DNA of 64,000 nucleotides, taken from contig NZ_CP010892.1 in NCBI RefSeq assembly GCF_000931465.1, positions 3,185,388 through 3,249,387 of the forward strand, in the 5' to 3' direction. Each line of letters begins with the position of its first letter. Position 1 is the stretch's first letter. This DNA comes from Pseudomonas sp. MRSN 12121. GTDB taxonomy: Bacteria > Pseudomonadota > Gammaproteobacteria > Pseudomonadales > Pseudomonadaceae. Position numbers and translations under genes: made by a program. The notes under the pieces were generated by a model that was not told the DNA's origin, ran no database searches, and saw nothing but the letters and a program-made list of their open reading frames with translations. Positions 34,811-44,019 of this stretch are shown one piece after another.

Positions 34811-35481
34811 TGGCGCACTTCCAGGACATACCCGACGCCGCGGATGGTGTGGATCAGCTTGATGTCGCTGGCATCGTCGATCTTGGCCCGCAAGCGGCTG
34901 ATGGAGACTTCCACCACGTTGGTGTCGCAGTCGAAGTTCATGTCCCAGACCAGGGAGATGATCTGGGTGCGGGTCAGCACCTCGCCCGACTGGCGCATCA
35001 GCACCTGGAGCAGAGTGAACTCCTTGGTGGTCAGGTCGATGCGCCGCGAGCCGCGGTAGGCCCGGTGCCGGCGCGGATCGAGCTCCAGGTCGGCGACACG
35101 CAGGGTATCGGTGGCCGGCAGGTGCTCGCTGCGGCGCAGCAGGCTGCGGACCCGCGCCAGCAGTTCGGGAAACTCGAACGGCTTGACCAGATAGTCGTCG
35201 GCCCCCAGGTCCAGCCCCTTGACCCGGTCGGCCAGGCGGCCGCGCGCCGAAAGCATCATCACCCGGGTGCTGCTGTCCTTGCGCATGTCTTCCAGGACTT
35301 GCCAGCCGTCCTTTTCCGGCAGGTTCACGTCCAGGATCACCAGTTCGTAGTTCTGTTGTTCGATCAGGTAAAGACCGTCGACGCCGGTGGCGGCGCGGTC
35401 GACCACATAACCGCTTTCGGTCAGGCCCTGATGCAGATAATCGGCAGTTTTACGCTCGTCTTCGACAACCAGAATGCGCAT
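34807..35481 (-). CDS. OmpR-family heavy-metal response regulator (CopR/CusR-like)
   Basis: A 224-aa regulator. The receiver domain has the acidic pair (VVEDERKT), phospho-acceptor Asp in ELVILDVNLPEKDGWQVL, and the conserved Ser and Lys in MMLSARG and DYLVKPFEFPELLARVRSLLRR. The winged-helix DNA-binding domain has DLTTKEFTLLQVLMRQSGEVLTRTQIISLVWDM and VSISRLRAKIDDASDIKLIHTIRGVGYVL. The wording is closest to CopR, CusR and IrlR. It is the first gene of the pair. Candidate target sites are at 6885-6903 and 36309-36332. Confidence 0.88.
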   Translation of the reverse strand: MRILVVEDERKTADYLHQGLTESGYVVDRAATGVDGLYLIEQQNYELVILDVNLPEKDGWQVLEDMRKDSSTRVMMLSARGRLADRVKGLDLGADDYLVKPFEFPELLARVRSLLRRSEHLPATDTLRVADLELDPRRHRAYRGSRRIDLTTKEFTLLQVLMRQSGEVLTRTQIISLVWDMNFDCDTNVVEVSISRLRAKIDDASDIKLIHTIRGVGYVLEVRQ

Positions 35482-35981
35482 ATGGAAGTGACCTCTTGAT
35501 CATTAAAAGGAGTTCAAGGGCGCTGGATATGAAGTTGTTGTTGGACCAGCTGTAAAAGCCCGCGAAGTTGTCCCGGACTTGGAGCCCGGACTTCTCGGCG
35601 AGAGCAATGCTCAAGCCTGAAGTGGCTTTAGGGTCAAGATTTAAATGGATTCATATCAATGGCTTGTGAGGTTTTTCGACGGCCGGCAATCCAGGGTTCG
35701 CCGGTTGACAGGGCGCCATCGCTCGCGGCGGGGACAATAGACTCTTTCATCGCTTATTACTGTTTCTGTATGTTTCAAAGTTGCGGTGAGCTTCATGTTA
35801 ATACAGGCGAAAACGCGAAATCGTTATATGGCGTAATTGTCATTTTGACGTCAGAAAGTTGATAGCCGGTTGTTAGGTAATCGATATCGAAGGCAAAAAA
35901 AGGCGCCCTGAAAAGGGCGCCTCAAGGATCCTCTCTACCAAAGGAGCGTTATTGACAGAGAGGAGCAGAGCTCCGGGCATA
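35482..35981. other. 500-nt intergenic region, AT-rich, with a terminator
   Basis: This lies upstream of the response regulator and downstream of the PtrA-like gene. Positions 35735-35895 are clearly lower in GC than the rest of the window. Positions 35894-35921 hold the terminator described separately. The stretch must contain the promoter of the two-component genes. A weak TGACA half-site (minus strand of TTGTCAT at about 35836) is present, but not a full TGACA-N4-TGTNAT site. The short plus-strand frame here lacks gene-like features. Confidence 0.5.
35894..35921 (-). terminator. Terminator of the PtrA-like gene
   Basis: The stem AGGCGCCCT / AGGGCGCCT (35900-35908 and 35913-35921) is followed on the minus strand by a run of seven T. 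This is a strong rho-independent terminator. Confidence 0.9.
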
Positions 35982-36200
35982 TCAGGCATCCGGTTGCGCA
36001 GTGGCGCGAACCTGGTCCTCGGAAGGCTGGGCGGGTTTCCCGGTCTCGGAGGAGGCCTGTTGGGTATCGGTGCGTGATGCCTGCTGGCTGATGGGGAAGT
36101 TGTCCCAGTAGTGCTTCATGCGTTCAGCGCCGCCTTCGGCGAACGCTGCACCCGAGCTGGCGAGCATCAGGCCGGCGAGCAGGAGGGTGGAGGTTTTCAT
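35982..36200 (-). CDS. Small exported PtrA-like (copper-responsive) protein
   Basis: A 72-aa precursor starting at 36200 behind AAGGGGA. The signal peptide is MKTSTLLLAGLMLASSGAAFA and the mature part begins EGGAERMKHYWDNF, the same opening as the PtrA family of Pseudomonas. The tail is polar and low-complexity (QQASRTDTQQASSETG). PtrA in P. aeruginosa is strongly copper-induced. Here the gene lies beside a heavy-metal two-component system and has a candidate CopR palindrome about 110-130 nt upstream. A role in periplasmic copper tolerance is inferred from this. Confidence 0.72.
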   Translation of the reverse strand: MKTSTLLLAGLMLASSGAAFAEGGAERMKHYWDNFPISQQASRTDTQQASSETGKPAQPSEDQVRATAQPDA

Positions 36201-36308
36201 TGGCAGTGTCCCCTTAACGATGATCGGTTCTGGTTGCGTCCCTGTAACCCAGTGGTGAGCGAAGACTGCCGTCATCTTATTAACTGCGGGTTAACAGGAC
36301 CCTGATGC

Positions 36309-36332
36309 GGGGATGACAATCCTGTCATCCCC
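36309..36332. promoter_or_regulatory. 24-bp perfect palindrome, candidate CopR operator
   Basis: GGGGATGACA-ATCC-TGTCATCCCC has two exact 10-nt arms with a 4-nt centre. It contains TGACA-N4-TGTCAT, the same spacing as the site in front of copA. It lies upstream of the PtrA-like gene. It is not followed by a T-run, so it is not a terminator. Confidence 0.6.
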
Positions 36333-36421
36333 AGGGAAAGCATGCTGTAGGCCTATGTGCAGGCCCTGTGCGGGGACGGTTGCAGCGCAGTAAACGCGCC
36401 GGATGATGGTTTTTGCGCGGC

Positions 36422-36447
36422 AAAAAAAATGCCCCGTGAAGGGGCAT
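36422..36447 (-). terminator. Terminator of cptA
   Basis: The stem ATGCCCC / GGGGCAT (36429-36435 and 36441-36447) is followed on the minus strand by eight T. It sits 47 nt past the phosphoethanolamine transferase stop codon. Confidence 0.88.
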
Positions 36448-36493
36448 CGGAGGCGATGGGCGTGGGGCTGGGGCGGCCCACGCGGGATCTATC

Positions 36494-38245
36494 CTATTTT
36501 TGCACCACGGAGGCCGGGGCGGGGGCGGGCGGGGCCTTGGGCTTCATCAGGCTGAAGTCGATCAGGGCCTTTTCCTGGCGCTCGTAAGGGTTGCCGATCA
36601 GCAGCGGACGGGGCTTGAAGCTGTCGCTGACCAGGCTCTTGCTGCGATCCAACTCGTCGAAGCTCAGGCCGGCCATGTCGGCCCAGGTATGGATCAGGTG
36701 CGAGCTGCTGTACGGACGGCCCAGGTCGCCGGCGAAGTTCCAGTCATGGTTCTGTTTCCACTTCGGCGAAGCCCAGGCCATGAACGGGATGGTGTACATC
36801 GGCGCGGTCGGCTTGCCCTCGTTGCGGCCCAGGGTGTTGTGGCCGGCGGAGTCGAACACGTCTTCACCGTGGTCCGACAGGTACAGCAGGAAGCCGTTCG
36901 GGTCGGTCTTGGCGTAGTCCTTGATCAGGCTGGAGACCACGAAGTCGTTGTACAGCACGGCATTGTCGTAGCTGTTGTAGGTCGGCACCTGGTCGTCGCG
37001 CACGCCGGCCGGCACGCCGGTGCGGTCGGTGAACTTGTCGAAGGTCGGCGGGTAGCGGTACTGGTAGCTCATGTGGGTGCCCAGCAGGTGGACCACGATG
37101 AACTTGCGCGGCGCGCTGTCGGCCAGGGCCTTGGAGAACGGCTCCAGCACGTCGCCGTCGTATTGGCGGGCGTTCTGGTTGCGGTTGTTGTTCAGGTAGA
37201 CCTGCTCGTCCGCCTGCTCGGAGAAGGTGGTGAGCATGGTGTTGCGCTTGGTCATGGTCTGCTGGTTGGTGATCCAGTAGGTCTTGTAGCCGGCCTGCTT
37301 CATCACGCTGACCAGGGACGGGGTCTTGAGGTACAGGTCCGGGTTTTCTTCGTCGGCGAAGGTCAGCACCTGCTGCAGGGCTTCGATGGTGTAGGGGCGC
37401 GGGGTGATGACGTTGTCGAAGATCGCCAGCTGGTCCTTGAGCTTGTCCAGCTCCGGCGTGGTCTGGCGCGGGTAGCCGTACAGGCTCATGCGCTGGCGGT
37501 TGGTGGACTCGCCGATCACCAGCACCAGGGTCGACGGCTGGTTGGCCATGCTGTCCTTGAGGTTGTGCAGCGGCGGGATCTTGCTCACGTCGTCGAGCAT
37601 GCCTTGCATGTTGTCCAGCTGCTCGCGGTAGCGCCGATAGGCCACCACCATCTGCCATGGCACCGCGGGTTCGATGCGCGTTTCGAATTTTTCCAGGCCG
37701 CCGGCGAAGCTGCCGGTACGCGCGGTCTGCTTGACCAGCGGGTAACCGATGACGGCGACCAGGATGGCCGTGGCCGCGACCAGGGCCTGGCCGCGCGGCA
37801 GGTAGACCGGGCGCAGGCGGCTCCAGAGGAAGATCGCGAACGCGGTATGGGCGAGGAACGCCAGCACCATCCACCAGGCGAAGTACTGGGTCAGGTACTC
37901 ACCGGCTTCGGAAGGGTTCGACTCGAACATGATGAAGATGACGCTCTGGGAGAACTCCTGCTGATAAATGAAGAAGTAACCCAGGCTGGCCATGGAGCAG
38001 GCCCAGAGCACGACGCCGATCACCGCCGCCATCAGCCGCGTGCGGGCCGGGAACAGCAGCATCGGCGCCAGCCAGATCGCGCTCATGATGAAGGCCTGGC
38101 GGAAACCCGCGAAGCCGGAGGTATCGGTCAGCTGGATCAGCAGCTGGGTGATGCCGGAGAAATACCAGAAGAACAGGAACAGCCAGCCCAGGCCGGCCCA
38201 GTCAAATCGTTTCGCGGACGTCTTGTCGCGTTTAAACACTGCCAT
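36494..38245 (-). CDS. cptA: Phosphoethanolamine transferase, CptA/EptC type
   Basis: A 583-aa inner-membrane enzyme. Five N-terminal helices (WLFLFFWYFSGITQLL..., IWLAPMLLFPAR, VIGVVLWACSMASLGYFFIY and others) are followed by a periplasmic sulfatase-like domain. It has the Thr nucleophile in LVIGESTNRQRMSLYGYPRQTTPEL, VVHLLGTHMSYQYRYP, and the metal ligands SDHGEDVFDSAGHN. It transfers phosphoethanolamine from phosphatidylethanolamine to LPS core or a related acceptor, and CptA members modify core heptose. The ATG at 38245 (MAVFKRDKT) is chosen over 38263. It is monocistronic with its own terminator. Confidence 0.87.
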   Translation of the reverse strand: MAVFKRDKTSAKRFDWAGLGWLFLFFWYFSGITQLLIQLTDTSGFAGFRQAFIMSAIWLAPMLLFPARTRLMAAVIGVVLWACSMASLGYFFIYQQEFSQSVIFIMFESNPSEAGEYLTQYFAWWMVLAFLAHTAFAIFLWSRLRPVYLPRGQALVAATAILVAVIGYPLVKQTARTGSFAGGLEKFETRIEPAVPWQMVVAYRRYREQLDNMQGMLDDVSKIPPLHNLKDSMANQPSTLVLVIGESTNRQRMSLYGYPRQTTPELDKLKDQLAIFDNVITPRPYTIEALQQVLTFADEENPDLYLKTPSLVSVMKQAGYKTYWITNQQTMTKRNTMLTTFSEQADEQVYLNNNRNQNARQYDGDVLEPFSKALADSAPRKFIVVHLLGTHMSYQYRYPPTFDKFTDRTGVPAGVRDDQVPTYNSYDNAVLYNDFVVSSLIKDYAKTDPNGFLLYLSDHGEDVFDSAGHNTLGRNEGKPTAPMYTIPFMAWASPKWKQNHDWNFAGDLGRPYSSSHLIHTWADMAGLSFDELDRSKSLVSDSFKPRPLLIGNPYERQEKALIDFSLMKPKAPPAPAPASVVQK

Positions 38246-38438
38246 CGAGCGCTCCAGCCACATTGAACATCACGTTCGCCGCAGAGCTTCGACGACCCCA
38301 CGGAACGCGTGCCGCACCCGCGGGGGCGGCAATATTGCGCCGGAGTATCCAGAAAAGGGTGTGAAAACTTTGTGAGTTGGTACCTGCGTGTCAGATAATG
38401 CCGCCGCCACGAGGTGGGGAAGGGCAGAAAGCGACGGG

Positions 38439-38479
38439 CAAAAAGAAGCCGGCGATCCGCGAAGGGTTCAGCCGGCTTC
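38439..38479 (-). terminator. Terminator of the 57-aa coiled-coil gene
   Basis: The stem GAAGCCGGC / GCCGGCTTC (38445-38453 and 38471-38479) is followed on the minus strand by TTTTTGCC. It lies about 50 nt after the stop of the small gene at 38532. Confidence 0.8.
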
Positions 38480-38531
38480 AATCGATGACCTGTTGCAGGG
38501 ACCGGCCACGCCGGGCGGGTTCCGCGTTGCG

Positions 38532-38705
38532 TCAGGCCTGTAGCTGGGTGACGGCGGCCACCTGACCCTGGTTCTGCAATGCCAGGCGCAGCTGCGCCAG
38601 CTCTTGCTTCAACTGGTCGCGCTCGTTCTTGAGATTGCGCAACTCGTCACGACGGATAGTGACGTAGAGGGTTTGTGCAGGTCGTGCCGGTAGTACTGTG
38701 CCCAT
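38532..38705 (-). CDS. Small coiled-coil protein (57 aa)
   Basis: This is a short frame with a clear GAGGTGAGC ribosome site before the ATG at 38705. It encodes MGTVLPARPAQTLYVTIRRD, then a heptad-like helix ELRNLKNERDQLKQELAQL and a short Gln/Ala-rich end. Leu residues recur every seven positions (LRNLKNE-RDQLKQE-LAQLRLA), so it is likely a dimeric coiled coil. Its own terminator supports a real gene. The function is unknown. It could be a small DNA-binding or scaffold protein. Confidence 0.72.
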   Translation of the reverse strand: MGTVLPARPAQTLYVTIRRDELRNLKNERDQLKQELAQLRLALQNQGQVAAVTQLQA

Positions 38706-38969
38706 TGCTCACCTCGCAAATGGCGTGCATCAACTGTGATCCGGCCGCCTGAAAATGCCGGCCTGAATCACTATCGGCGGCAATTTTGATTTCTTTTGCC
38801 GGCAAAGGGAACTTTTTTATTTTTAACGATCGTTGTGCCTTCGAGGCGATTCGCGTCGTTATCCACTCACTGCGAGGGAAACTTAGTCCGCACGCTCTGG
38901 ACTAACCCTCACTGGCTCCATTGGGCTAACCTTTTGACACAAATTTTTCGTAGTAAGGAGCATCAGCAC

Positions 38970-39950
38970 ATGCAACTGGGGATTATCGGACTGGGCCGCA
39001 TGGGCGGGAACATCGCACGGCGCCTGATGCTCAATGGGCATGAAACCGTGGTCTATGACCGCAACAGCGCATTCGTCGACACCCTGAGCGGCGAGGGCGC
39101 CAAGGGCGTCGCCGACCTGCCGGCGCTGGTCGCCGGCCTGGAAAAGCCTCGCGCGGTGTGGGTGATGCTGCCGGCCGGCGCGCCGACCGAAGACACCATC
39201 GAGACCCTGAGCCAGTTGCTCGAGCCGGGCGACGTGATCATCGACGGCGGCAACACCTACTACAAGGACGACATCCGTCGCGCCCAGGCGCTGTCGGAAA
39301 AGGGCCTGAACTACATCGACGTCGGCACCTCCGGCGGTGTCTGGGGCCTGGAACGCGGCTACTGCATGATGATTGGCGGCGACGCCGAAGTCGTCCGCCG
39401 CCTGGACCCGCTGTTCGACGCGCTGGCCCCGGGCATGGGCGACATCCCGCGCACCAAGGACCGCGTGGCTGAAGACGATCGCGCCGAGCGCGGCTACATC
39501 CACGCCGGCCCCGCCGGTGCCGGGCACTTCGTGAAGATGATTCACAACGGCATCGAGTACGGCATGATGCAGGCCTTCGCCGAAGGTTTCGACATCCTCA
39601 AGACCAAGGCCTCGCCAAGCCTGCCGGAAGACCAGCGCTTCGATCTCAACGTCGCCGATATCGCCGAAGTCTGGCGCCGCGGCAGCGTGGTGTCGTCCTG
39701 GCTGCTGGACCTGACCGCCGACGCCCTGGCCAGCGATCCGCAACTGGACGGCTTCTCCGGCGAAGTGGCCGACAGTGGCGAAGGCCGCTGGACCATCGAG
39801 GCCGCCATCGAGCAGGCCGTGCCGGTCCCGGTATTGTCCAGCTCGCTGTTCGCCCGCTTCCGTTCCCGCCAGCAGAGCACCTATGGCGACAAGATGCTGT
39901 CGGCCATGCGCTTCGGCTTCGGCGGCCACGTGGAGGCGCCGAAAAAATGA
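38970..39950 (+). CDS. gnd: 6-phosphogluconate dehydrogenase (decarboxylating), short Gnd/YqeC type
   Basis: A 326-aa enzyme with the NAD(P)-binding [25 protein letters not shown], the [13 protein letters not shown] and [20 protein letters not shown] substrate motifs, and the 6PGDH signature [27 protein letters not shown]. The length, about 330 against 470 for E. coli Gnd, places it in the short, often NAD-preferring class. It makes ribulose 5-phosphate from 6-phosphogluconate. AAGGAG precedes the ATG at 38970. It overlaps zwf by 4 nt (ATGA). Confidence 0.92.
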   Translation: MQLGIIGLGRMGGNIARRLMLNGHETVVYDRNSAFVDTLSGEGAKGVADLPALVAGLEKPRAVWVMLPAGAPTEDTIETLSQLLEPGDVIIDGGNTYYKDDIRRAQALSEKGLNYIDVGTSGGVWGLERGYCMMIGGDAEVVRRLDPLFDALAPGMGDIPRTKDRVAEDDRAERGYIHAGPAGAGHFVKMIHNGIEYGMMQAFAEGFDILKTKASPSLPEDQRFDLNVADIAEVWRRGSVVSSWLLDLTADALASDPQLDGFSGEVADSGEGRWTIEAAIEQAVPVPVLSSSLFARFRSRQQSTYGDKMLSAMRFGFGGHVEAPKK

Positions 39951-41467
39951 CCGCCTCGCGAAAGAAGTCCAAGGCTCAACCGGCTCCACCGACCACACTG
40001 TTTCTGTTCGGCGCCCATGGCGACCTGGTCAAGCGCCTGCTGATGCCGGCGCTGTACAACCTCAACCGTGACGGCTTGCTGGATGAAGGGCTGAAGATCG
40101 TCGGCGTCGACCACAACGCGGTCAGCGACGGGGATTTCGCCAAGAAGCTCGAGGACTTCATTCGCACCGAGGCCGCCGCCAAGGTCGGCAATGGCGCGCA
40201 AGCGCTGGACCCGGCGTTGTGGGCCAAGCTGGCCAGCGGCATCAGTTACGTCCAGGGCGACTTCCTGGACGACAGCACCTACGACGCGCTGGCGGCCAAG
40301 ATCGCCGCCAGCGGCACCGGCAACGCGGTGTTCTACCTGGCCACCGCGCCGCGCTTCTTCAGTGAAGTGGTGCAGCGCCTGGGCGCGTCGGGGCTGCTGG
40401 TCGAGGATGAAAACGCCTTCCGCCGGGTGGTGGTCGAAAAGCCGTTCGGCTCCGACCTGCACACGGCGCAAGCGCTCAACGAATGCCTGCTCAAGGTGAT
40501 GAGCGAGAAACAGATCTATCGGATCGACCATTACCTGGGCAAGGAAACGGTGCAGAACATTCTGGTCAGCCGTTTCTCCAACAGCCTGTTCGAGGCTTTC
40601 TGGAACAACCATTACATCGACCACGTGCAGATCACCGCGGCGGAAACCGTCGGGGTGGAAACCCGTGGCAGCTTTTATGAAAACACCGGCGCCTTGCGCG
40701 ACATGGTGCCCAACCACCTGTTCCAGCTGCTGGCGATGGTCGCCATGGAACCGCCGGCGGCCTTCGGCGCCGATGCGGTGCGCGGGGAAAAGGCCAAGGT
40801 GGTGGGGGCGATCCGCCCCTGGAGCACCGAGGAAGCCCTGGCCAACTCGGTGCGCGGCCAGTACGTGGCGGGCAAGGTGGGCGACAAGCCGGTGGCCGGC
40901 TACCGGGAAGAGGCCAACGTGGCCGCGGACAGCAACACCGAGACCTACGTCGCCCTCAAGGTGATGATCGACAACTGGCGCTGGGTCGGCGTGCCGTTCT
41001 ACCTGCGCACCGGCAAGCGCATGAGCGTGCGCGACACCGAGATCGCCATCTGCTTCAAGCCCGCGCCCTACGCGCAGTTCCGTGATACCGAGGTCGACCG
41101 CCTGCAGCCGACCTACCTGCGCATCCAGATCCAGCCCAACGAGGGCATGTGGTTCGACCTGCTGGCGAAAAAGCCCGGGCCGACCCTGGACATGGCCAAT
41201 ATCGAACTGGGGTTCGCCTACAAGGACTTCTTCGAAATGCAGCCTTCCACCGGCTACGAGACGCTGATCTACGATTGCCTGACCGGCGACCAGACCCTGT
41301 TCCAGCGTGCCGACAACATCGAGAACGGCTGGCGCGCGGTGCAGCCTTTCCTCGATGCCTGGAAGGAAAAGGCCAAGGTCCATATCTATCGCGCCGGCGA
41401 GGACGGACCGGCGGCCGGCGACGAGCTGCTGACCCGCGACGGCCGCGAATGGCACAGCCTCGGATGA
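39947..41467 (+). CDS. zwf: Glucose-6-phosphate 1-dehydrogenase
   Basis: A 506-aa enzyme with NADP motif [20 protein letters not shown] and active-site sequence [22 protein letters not shown], where the catalytic His and substrate Lys sit. Other conserved stretches are [15 protein letters not shown] and [27 protein letters not shown]. It catalyses the first step of the Entner-Doudoroff and pentose phosphate routes. Pseudomonas has several zwf copies, and this one is linked to gnd and an HAD phosphatase through ATGA overlaps at both ends, so all three are translationally coupled. Confidence 0.95.
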   Translation: MTASRKKSKAQPAPPTTLFLFGAHGDLVKRLLMPALYNLNRDGLLDEGLKIVGVDHNAVSDGDFAKKLEDFIRTEAAAKVGNGAQALDPALWAKLASGISYVQGDFLDDSTYDALAAKIAASGTGNAVFYLATAPRFFSEVVQRLGASGLLVEDENAFRRVVVEKPFGSDLHTAQALNECLLKVMSEKQIYRIDHYLGKETVQNILVSRFSNSLFEAFWNNHYIDHVQITAAETVGVETRGSFYENTGALRDMVPNHLFQLLAMVAMEPPAAFGADAVRGEKAKVVGAIRPWSTEEALANSVRGQYVAGKVGDKPVAGYREEANVAADSNTETYVALKVMIDNWRWVGVPFYLRTGKRMSVRDTEIAICFKPAPYAQFRDTEVDRLQPTYLRIQIQPNEGMWFDLLAKKPGPTLDMANIELGFAYKDFFEMQPSTGYETLIYDCLTGDQTLFQRADNIENGWRAVQPFLDAWKEKAKVHIYRAGEDGPAAGDELLTRDGREWHSLG

Positions 41468-42285
41468 GCGGCGAAGGGCGGCCGCCCATCCAGTTCCTGC
41501 TCAGCGACATGGACGGCACCTTGCTGCTGCCCGACCACAGCCTGAGCCAGCGCACCGTTGCCGCGGTGCGCGCGCTGCGCGAGGCCGGGGTGTGGTTCAG
41601 CCTCGCCACCGGACGGCCGCCGCGCGCCATGTTGCAGCAGATCGAAGCCCTGGGCGTCGATCTGCCGACCGCGGCGTTCAACGGCGGGACCATCGTCAAC
41701 CCCGACGGCAGTTTCCTGGTGCGCCATCATCTGCCGGTCGAGGTCGCGATCACGGCCCTGGCGTTGTTGTCGCCGCAGCCGCAGGTCGAGGTCTGGGTGT
41801 TCGCCGACGGTGAATGGCTGCTGCGCGATCCCCACGGGCCGCTGGTGCCGATGGAGCAGCATGCCCTGGGCTATGCGCCGGTGGTGGTGGAACGTTTCGA
41901 CGAATATCTGCCGCGCATCGACAAGATTGTCGCCGCCAGCGCCAACACCGAGCTGTTGATGGAACTGGAAGCGCGCTTGCTGACGCAGGTCGAAGGGCGG
42001 GCGCAAGCCTCCCGTTCGCAGCCGCGCTACCTGGATGTGACGGCGCTGCAAGCCAACAAGGGGCAGGCGCTGATCACCCTGGCAGCGTTTCTCGGGGTGC
42101 CGCTGGCGCGCACCGCGGCGCTGGGGGATGGTGGCAATGACCCGGCGATGTTCCGCCAGGCCGGGCTGTCGATCGCCATGGGCCAGGCGGAAGCGGCGGT
42201 GAAACGCCAGGCCGACCTGGTGACGGGGAGCAATGTCGTCGATGGCGCGGCCGAGGCCATCGAGCGTTTTATCCTTCCACGCTAA
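41464..42285 (+). CDS. Cof-type HAD-IIB phosphatase
   Basis: A 273-aa HAD hydrolase of the Cof/YbiV type. Motif I is FLLSDMDGTLL with the nucleophilic Asp, motif II is SLATGRPP, and motif IV is AALGDGGNDPAMFRQAG, preceded by a C2B cap of about 100 residues. Such enzymes dephosphorylate sugar phosphates and other small substrates. Its ATG overlaps the zwf stop, so it shares the operon's role in hexose phosphate metabolism, perhaps clearing an inhibitory sugar phosphate. That is inferred from position. Confidence 0.87.
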   Translation: MSGEGRPPIQFLLSDMDGTLLLPDHSLSQRTVAAVRALREAGVWFSLATGRPPRAMLQQIEALGVDLPTAAFNGGTIVNPDGSFLVRHHLPVEVAITALALLSPQPQVEVWVFADGEWLLRDPHGPLVPMEQHALGYAPVVVERFDEYLPRIDKIVAASANTELLMELEARLLTQVEGRAQASRSQPRYLDVTALQANKGQALITLAAFLGVPLARTAALGDGGNDPAMFRQAGLSIAMGQAEAAVKRQADLVTGSNVVDGAAEAIERFILPR

Positions 42286-42294
42286 AAAACTCGT

Positions 42295-42321
42295 GTAACC
42301 GCCGCCTGCGGCAGCGGTTAC
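42295..42321 (+). terminator. Hairpin after the gnd-zwf operon
   Basis: GTAACCGC (42295-42302) pairs with GCGGTTAC (42314-42321) and there is an inner GCCTGCGGC. There is little T-run, so it may be an imperfect terminator or a relic repeat lying between the convergent operon and nhaB. Confidence 0.5.
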
Positions 42322-42332
42322 AGAGGCTTGCC

Positions 42333-43835
42333 TTACAGCCAGTAACTCACTGCGTACCAGCCCAGTACCCCCATCACCAGGGTGTAGGGCAGCGCCATCC
42401 ACACCATGCGTCCGTACGACAGGCGCACCAGCGGCGCGATTGCCGACGTCAGCAGGAACAGGAACGCCGCCTGGCCGTTGGGCGTGGCCACGCTGGGCAG
42501 GTTGGTGCCGGTGTTGATGGCCACCGCCAGGGTTTCGAAGTGTTCGCGGCTCATCTGGCCGGAAACGAAGGCTTGTTTCACTTCGGTGATGTAGATGGTG
42601 GCGACGAACACGTTATCGCTGATCGCCGACAGCAGCCCGTTGGCGATGAACAGCATGCCCGGCTGCTGGCCCGCTGGCAGCGCCAGCACCCACTGGATCA
42701 GCGGGGTGAACAACTGCTGGTCGTGAATCACTGCCACGACCGCGAAAAACACCACCAGCAGCGCGGTGAACGGCATGGCGTCCTTGAAGGCGTTGCCCAG
42801 GCGATGCTCGTCGGTGATGCCAGTGAAGGCGGTAATCAGCACGATGACCATCAGGCCGATCAGCCCGACCTCGGCGATATGCAAGGCCAGCCCGACAATC
42901 AGCAGCAGCGCGGCCAGCCCCTGGACCAGCAGCGCCGCACGTTGCCGGTCGGTACGCTCGGCGTTGTCTTCGGCGGCATAGTTGGCCAGCACCGCACGCA
43001 CGTTGTCCGGCAGCAGGGTGCCGTAGCCGAACCAGCGCAGCTTCTCCAGCAGCACGCAGGTCGCCAGCCCGGCCACCAGCACCGGCAGCGACACCGGGGC
43101 GACCTTGAGGAAGAAGTCGGCGAAGTGCCAGCCCATTTCATGGCCGATCAGCAGGTTCTGCGGCTCGCCGACCAGGGTGCAGACGCCCCCCAGCGCGGTG
43201 CCCACCGCACCGTGCATCAGCAGGCTGCGCAGGAAGGCGCGGAACTGCTCAAGGTCCTGGTGATGCAGTTGCGGCAGGTGCCGGTCGTCGTTGTATTCGC
43301 TGTCCTGGCGCGGATCGTTGCCAGAGGCCACCCGGTGATACACCGAATAGAAGCCCACCGCGGCGCTGATGATCACCGCGGTGACCGTCAGCGCATCGAG
43401 GAACGCCGAGAGAAAGGCCGAGAGAAAGCAGAACAGCAGGCCCAGCAGCGCCTTGGAACGCACCCCGAGCAACAGCCGGGAAAACAGGAACAGCAGCAAC
43501 TCCTTCATGAAATAGATGCCGGCTACCATGAACATCAGCAGCAGGATCACCGGGAAGTTGTGCACCAGTTCGTCGTACAGCGCCTGGGGCGTGGTCATGC
43601 CCAGCGCCACGGCTTCGAGCACCAGCAGGCCGCCCGGCATCAACGGATAGCATTTGAGGGCCATGGCCAGGGCGAAGATGAATTCGGCCACCAGCATCCA
43701 GCCGGCCGCCACCGGGCCGACCGTGAACAGCAGCAAGGGGTTGAGCAGCAGGAAGGCGACAATGCTGGCTTTGTACCAGCGCGGTGAATGGCCGAGAAAG
43801 TTGTGGGCGAAAGCCTGGGCCAGTGAACCGGACAT
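42333..43835 (-). CDS. nhaB: Sodium/proton antiporter NhaB
   Basis: A 500-aa membrane protein of the NhaB family, the same length as the P. aeruginosa protein. It opens [37 protein letters not shown] and has conserved [62 protein letters not shown] and [15 protein letters not shown]. It exchanges Na+ for protons in alkaline or saline conditions. The start at 43835 has AAGGAGCAGCC upstream. It converges on the HAD gene. Confidence 0.93.
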   Translation of the reverse strand: MSGSLAQAFAHNFLGHSPRWYKASIVAFLLLNPLLLFTVGPVAAGWMLVAEFIFALAMALKCYPLMPGGLLVLEAVALGMTTPQALYDELVHNFPVILLLMFMVAGIYFMKELLLFLFSRLLLGVRSKALLGLLFCFLSAFLSAFLDALTVTAVIISAAVGFYSVYHRVASGNDPRQDSEYNDDRHLPQLHHQDLEQFRAFLRSLLMHGAVGTALGGVCTLVGEPQNLLIGHEMGWHFADFFLKVAPVSLPVLVAGLATCVLLEKLRWFGYGTLLPDNVRAVLANYAAEDNAERTDRQRAALLVQGLAALLLIVGLALHIAEVGLIGLMVIVLITAFTGITDEHRLGNAFKDAMPFTALLVVFFAVVAVIHDQQLFTPLIQWVLALPAGQQPGMLFIANGLLSAISDNVFVATIYITEVKQAFVSGQMSREHFETLAVAINTGTNLPSVATPNGQAAFLFLLTSAIAPLVRLSYGRMVWMALPYTLVMGVLGWYAVSYWL

Positions 43836-43936
43836 TGGCTGCTCCTTGTAATGAAGAAGCGCGCAACTTGCCGCAAGCACCGGTGAAGATCAAGAAACTC
43901 TGAAATCTTTTGCCACAAATACTCCCCGACCTTTTT

Positions 43937-44005
43937 GTAGGAGCCAGCTTGCTGGCGATAAGGCTTCACGAGCGGAGGCCTTATCGCTGGCAAGCCAGCG
44001 CCTAC
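43937..44005. repeat. REP-like inverted pair (GTAGGAGCCAGCTTGCTGGC type)
   Basis: The arms GTAGGAGCCAGCTTGCTGGC... (43937-43964) and ...GCTGGCAAGCCAGCGCCTAC (43978-44005) face each other with a 13-nt centre. Each arm also holds its own small palindrome. This is a different REP subfamily from those at 2573 and 27641. It separates nhaB from the phenylacetate genes. Confidence 0.82.
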
Positions 44006-44019
44006 AGTCAGTGGGGCTG

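Noticed and set aside
35659..35862. A 67-codon plus-strand frame in the gap upstream of the response regulator
   Set aside because: No ribosome site, atypical codon use for this genome, and no recognisable protein features.
38934..38960. TTGACA upstream of gnd as a -35 box
   Set aside because: A -10 box at the right distance would fall on the ribosome site (AAGGAG at 38955-38960), leaving no leader, so this is unlikely to be a promoter.
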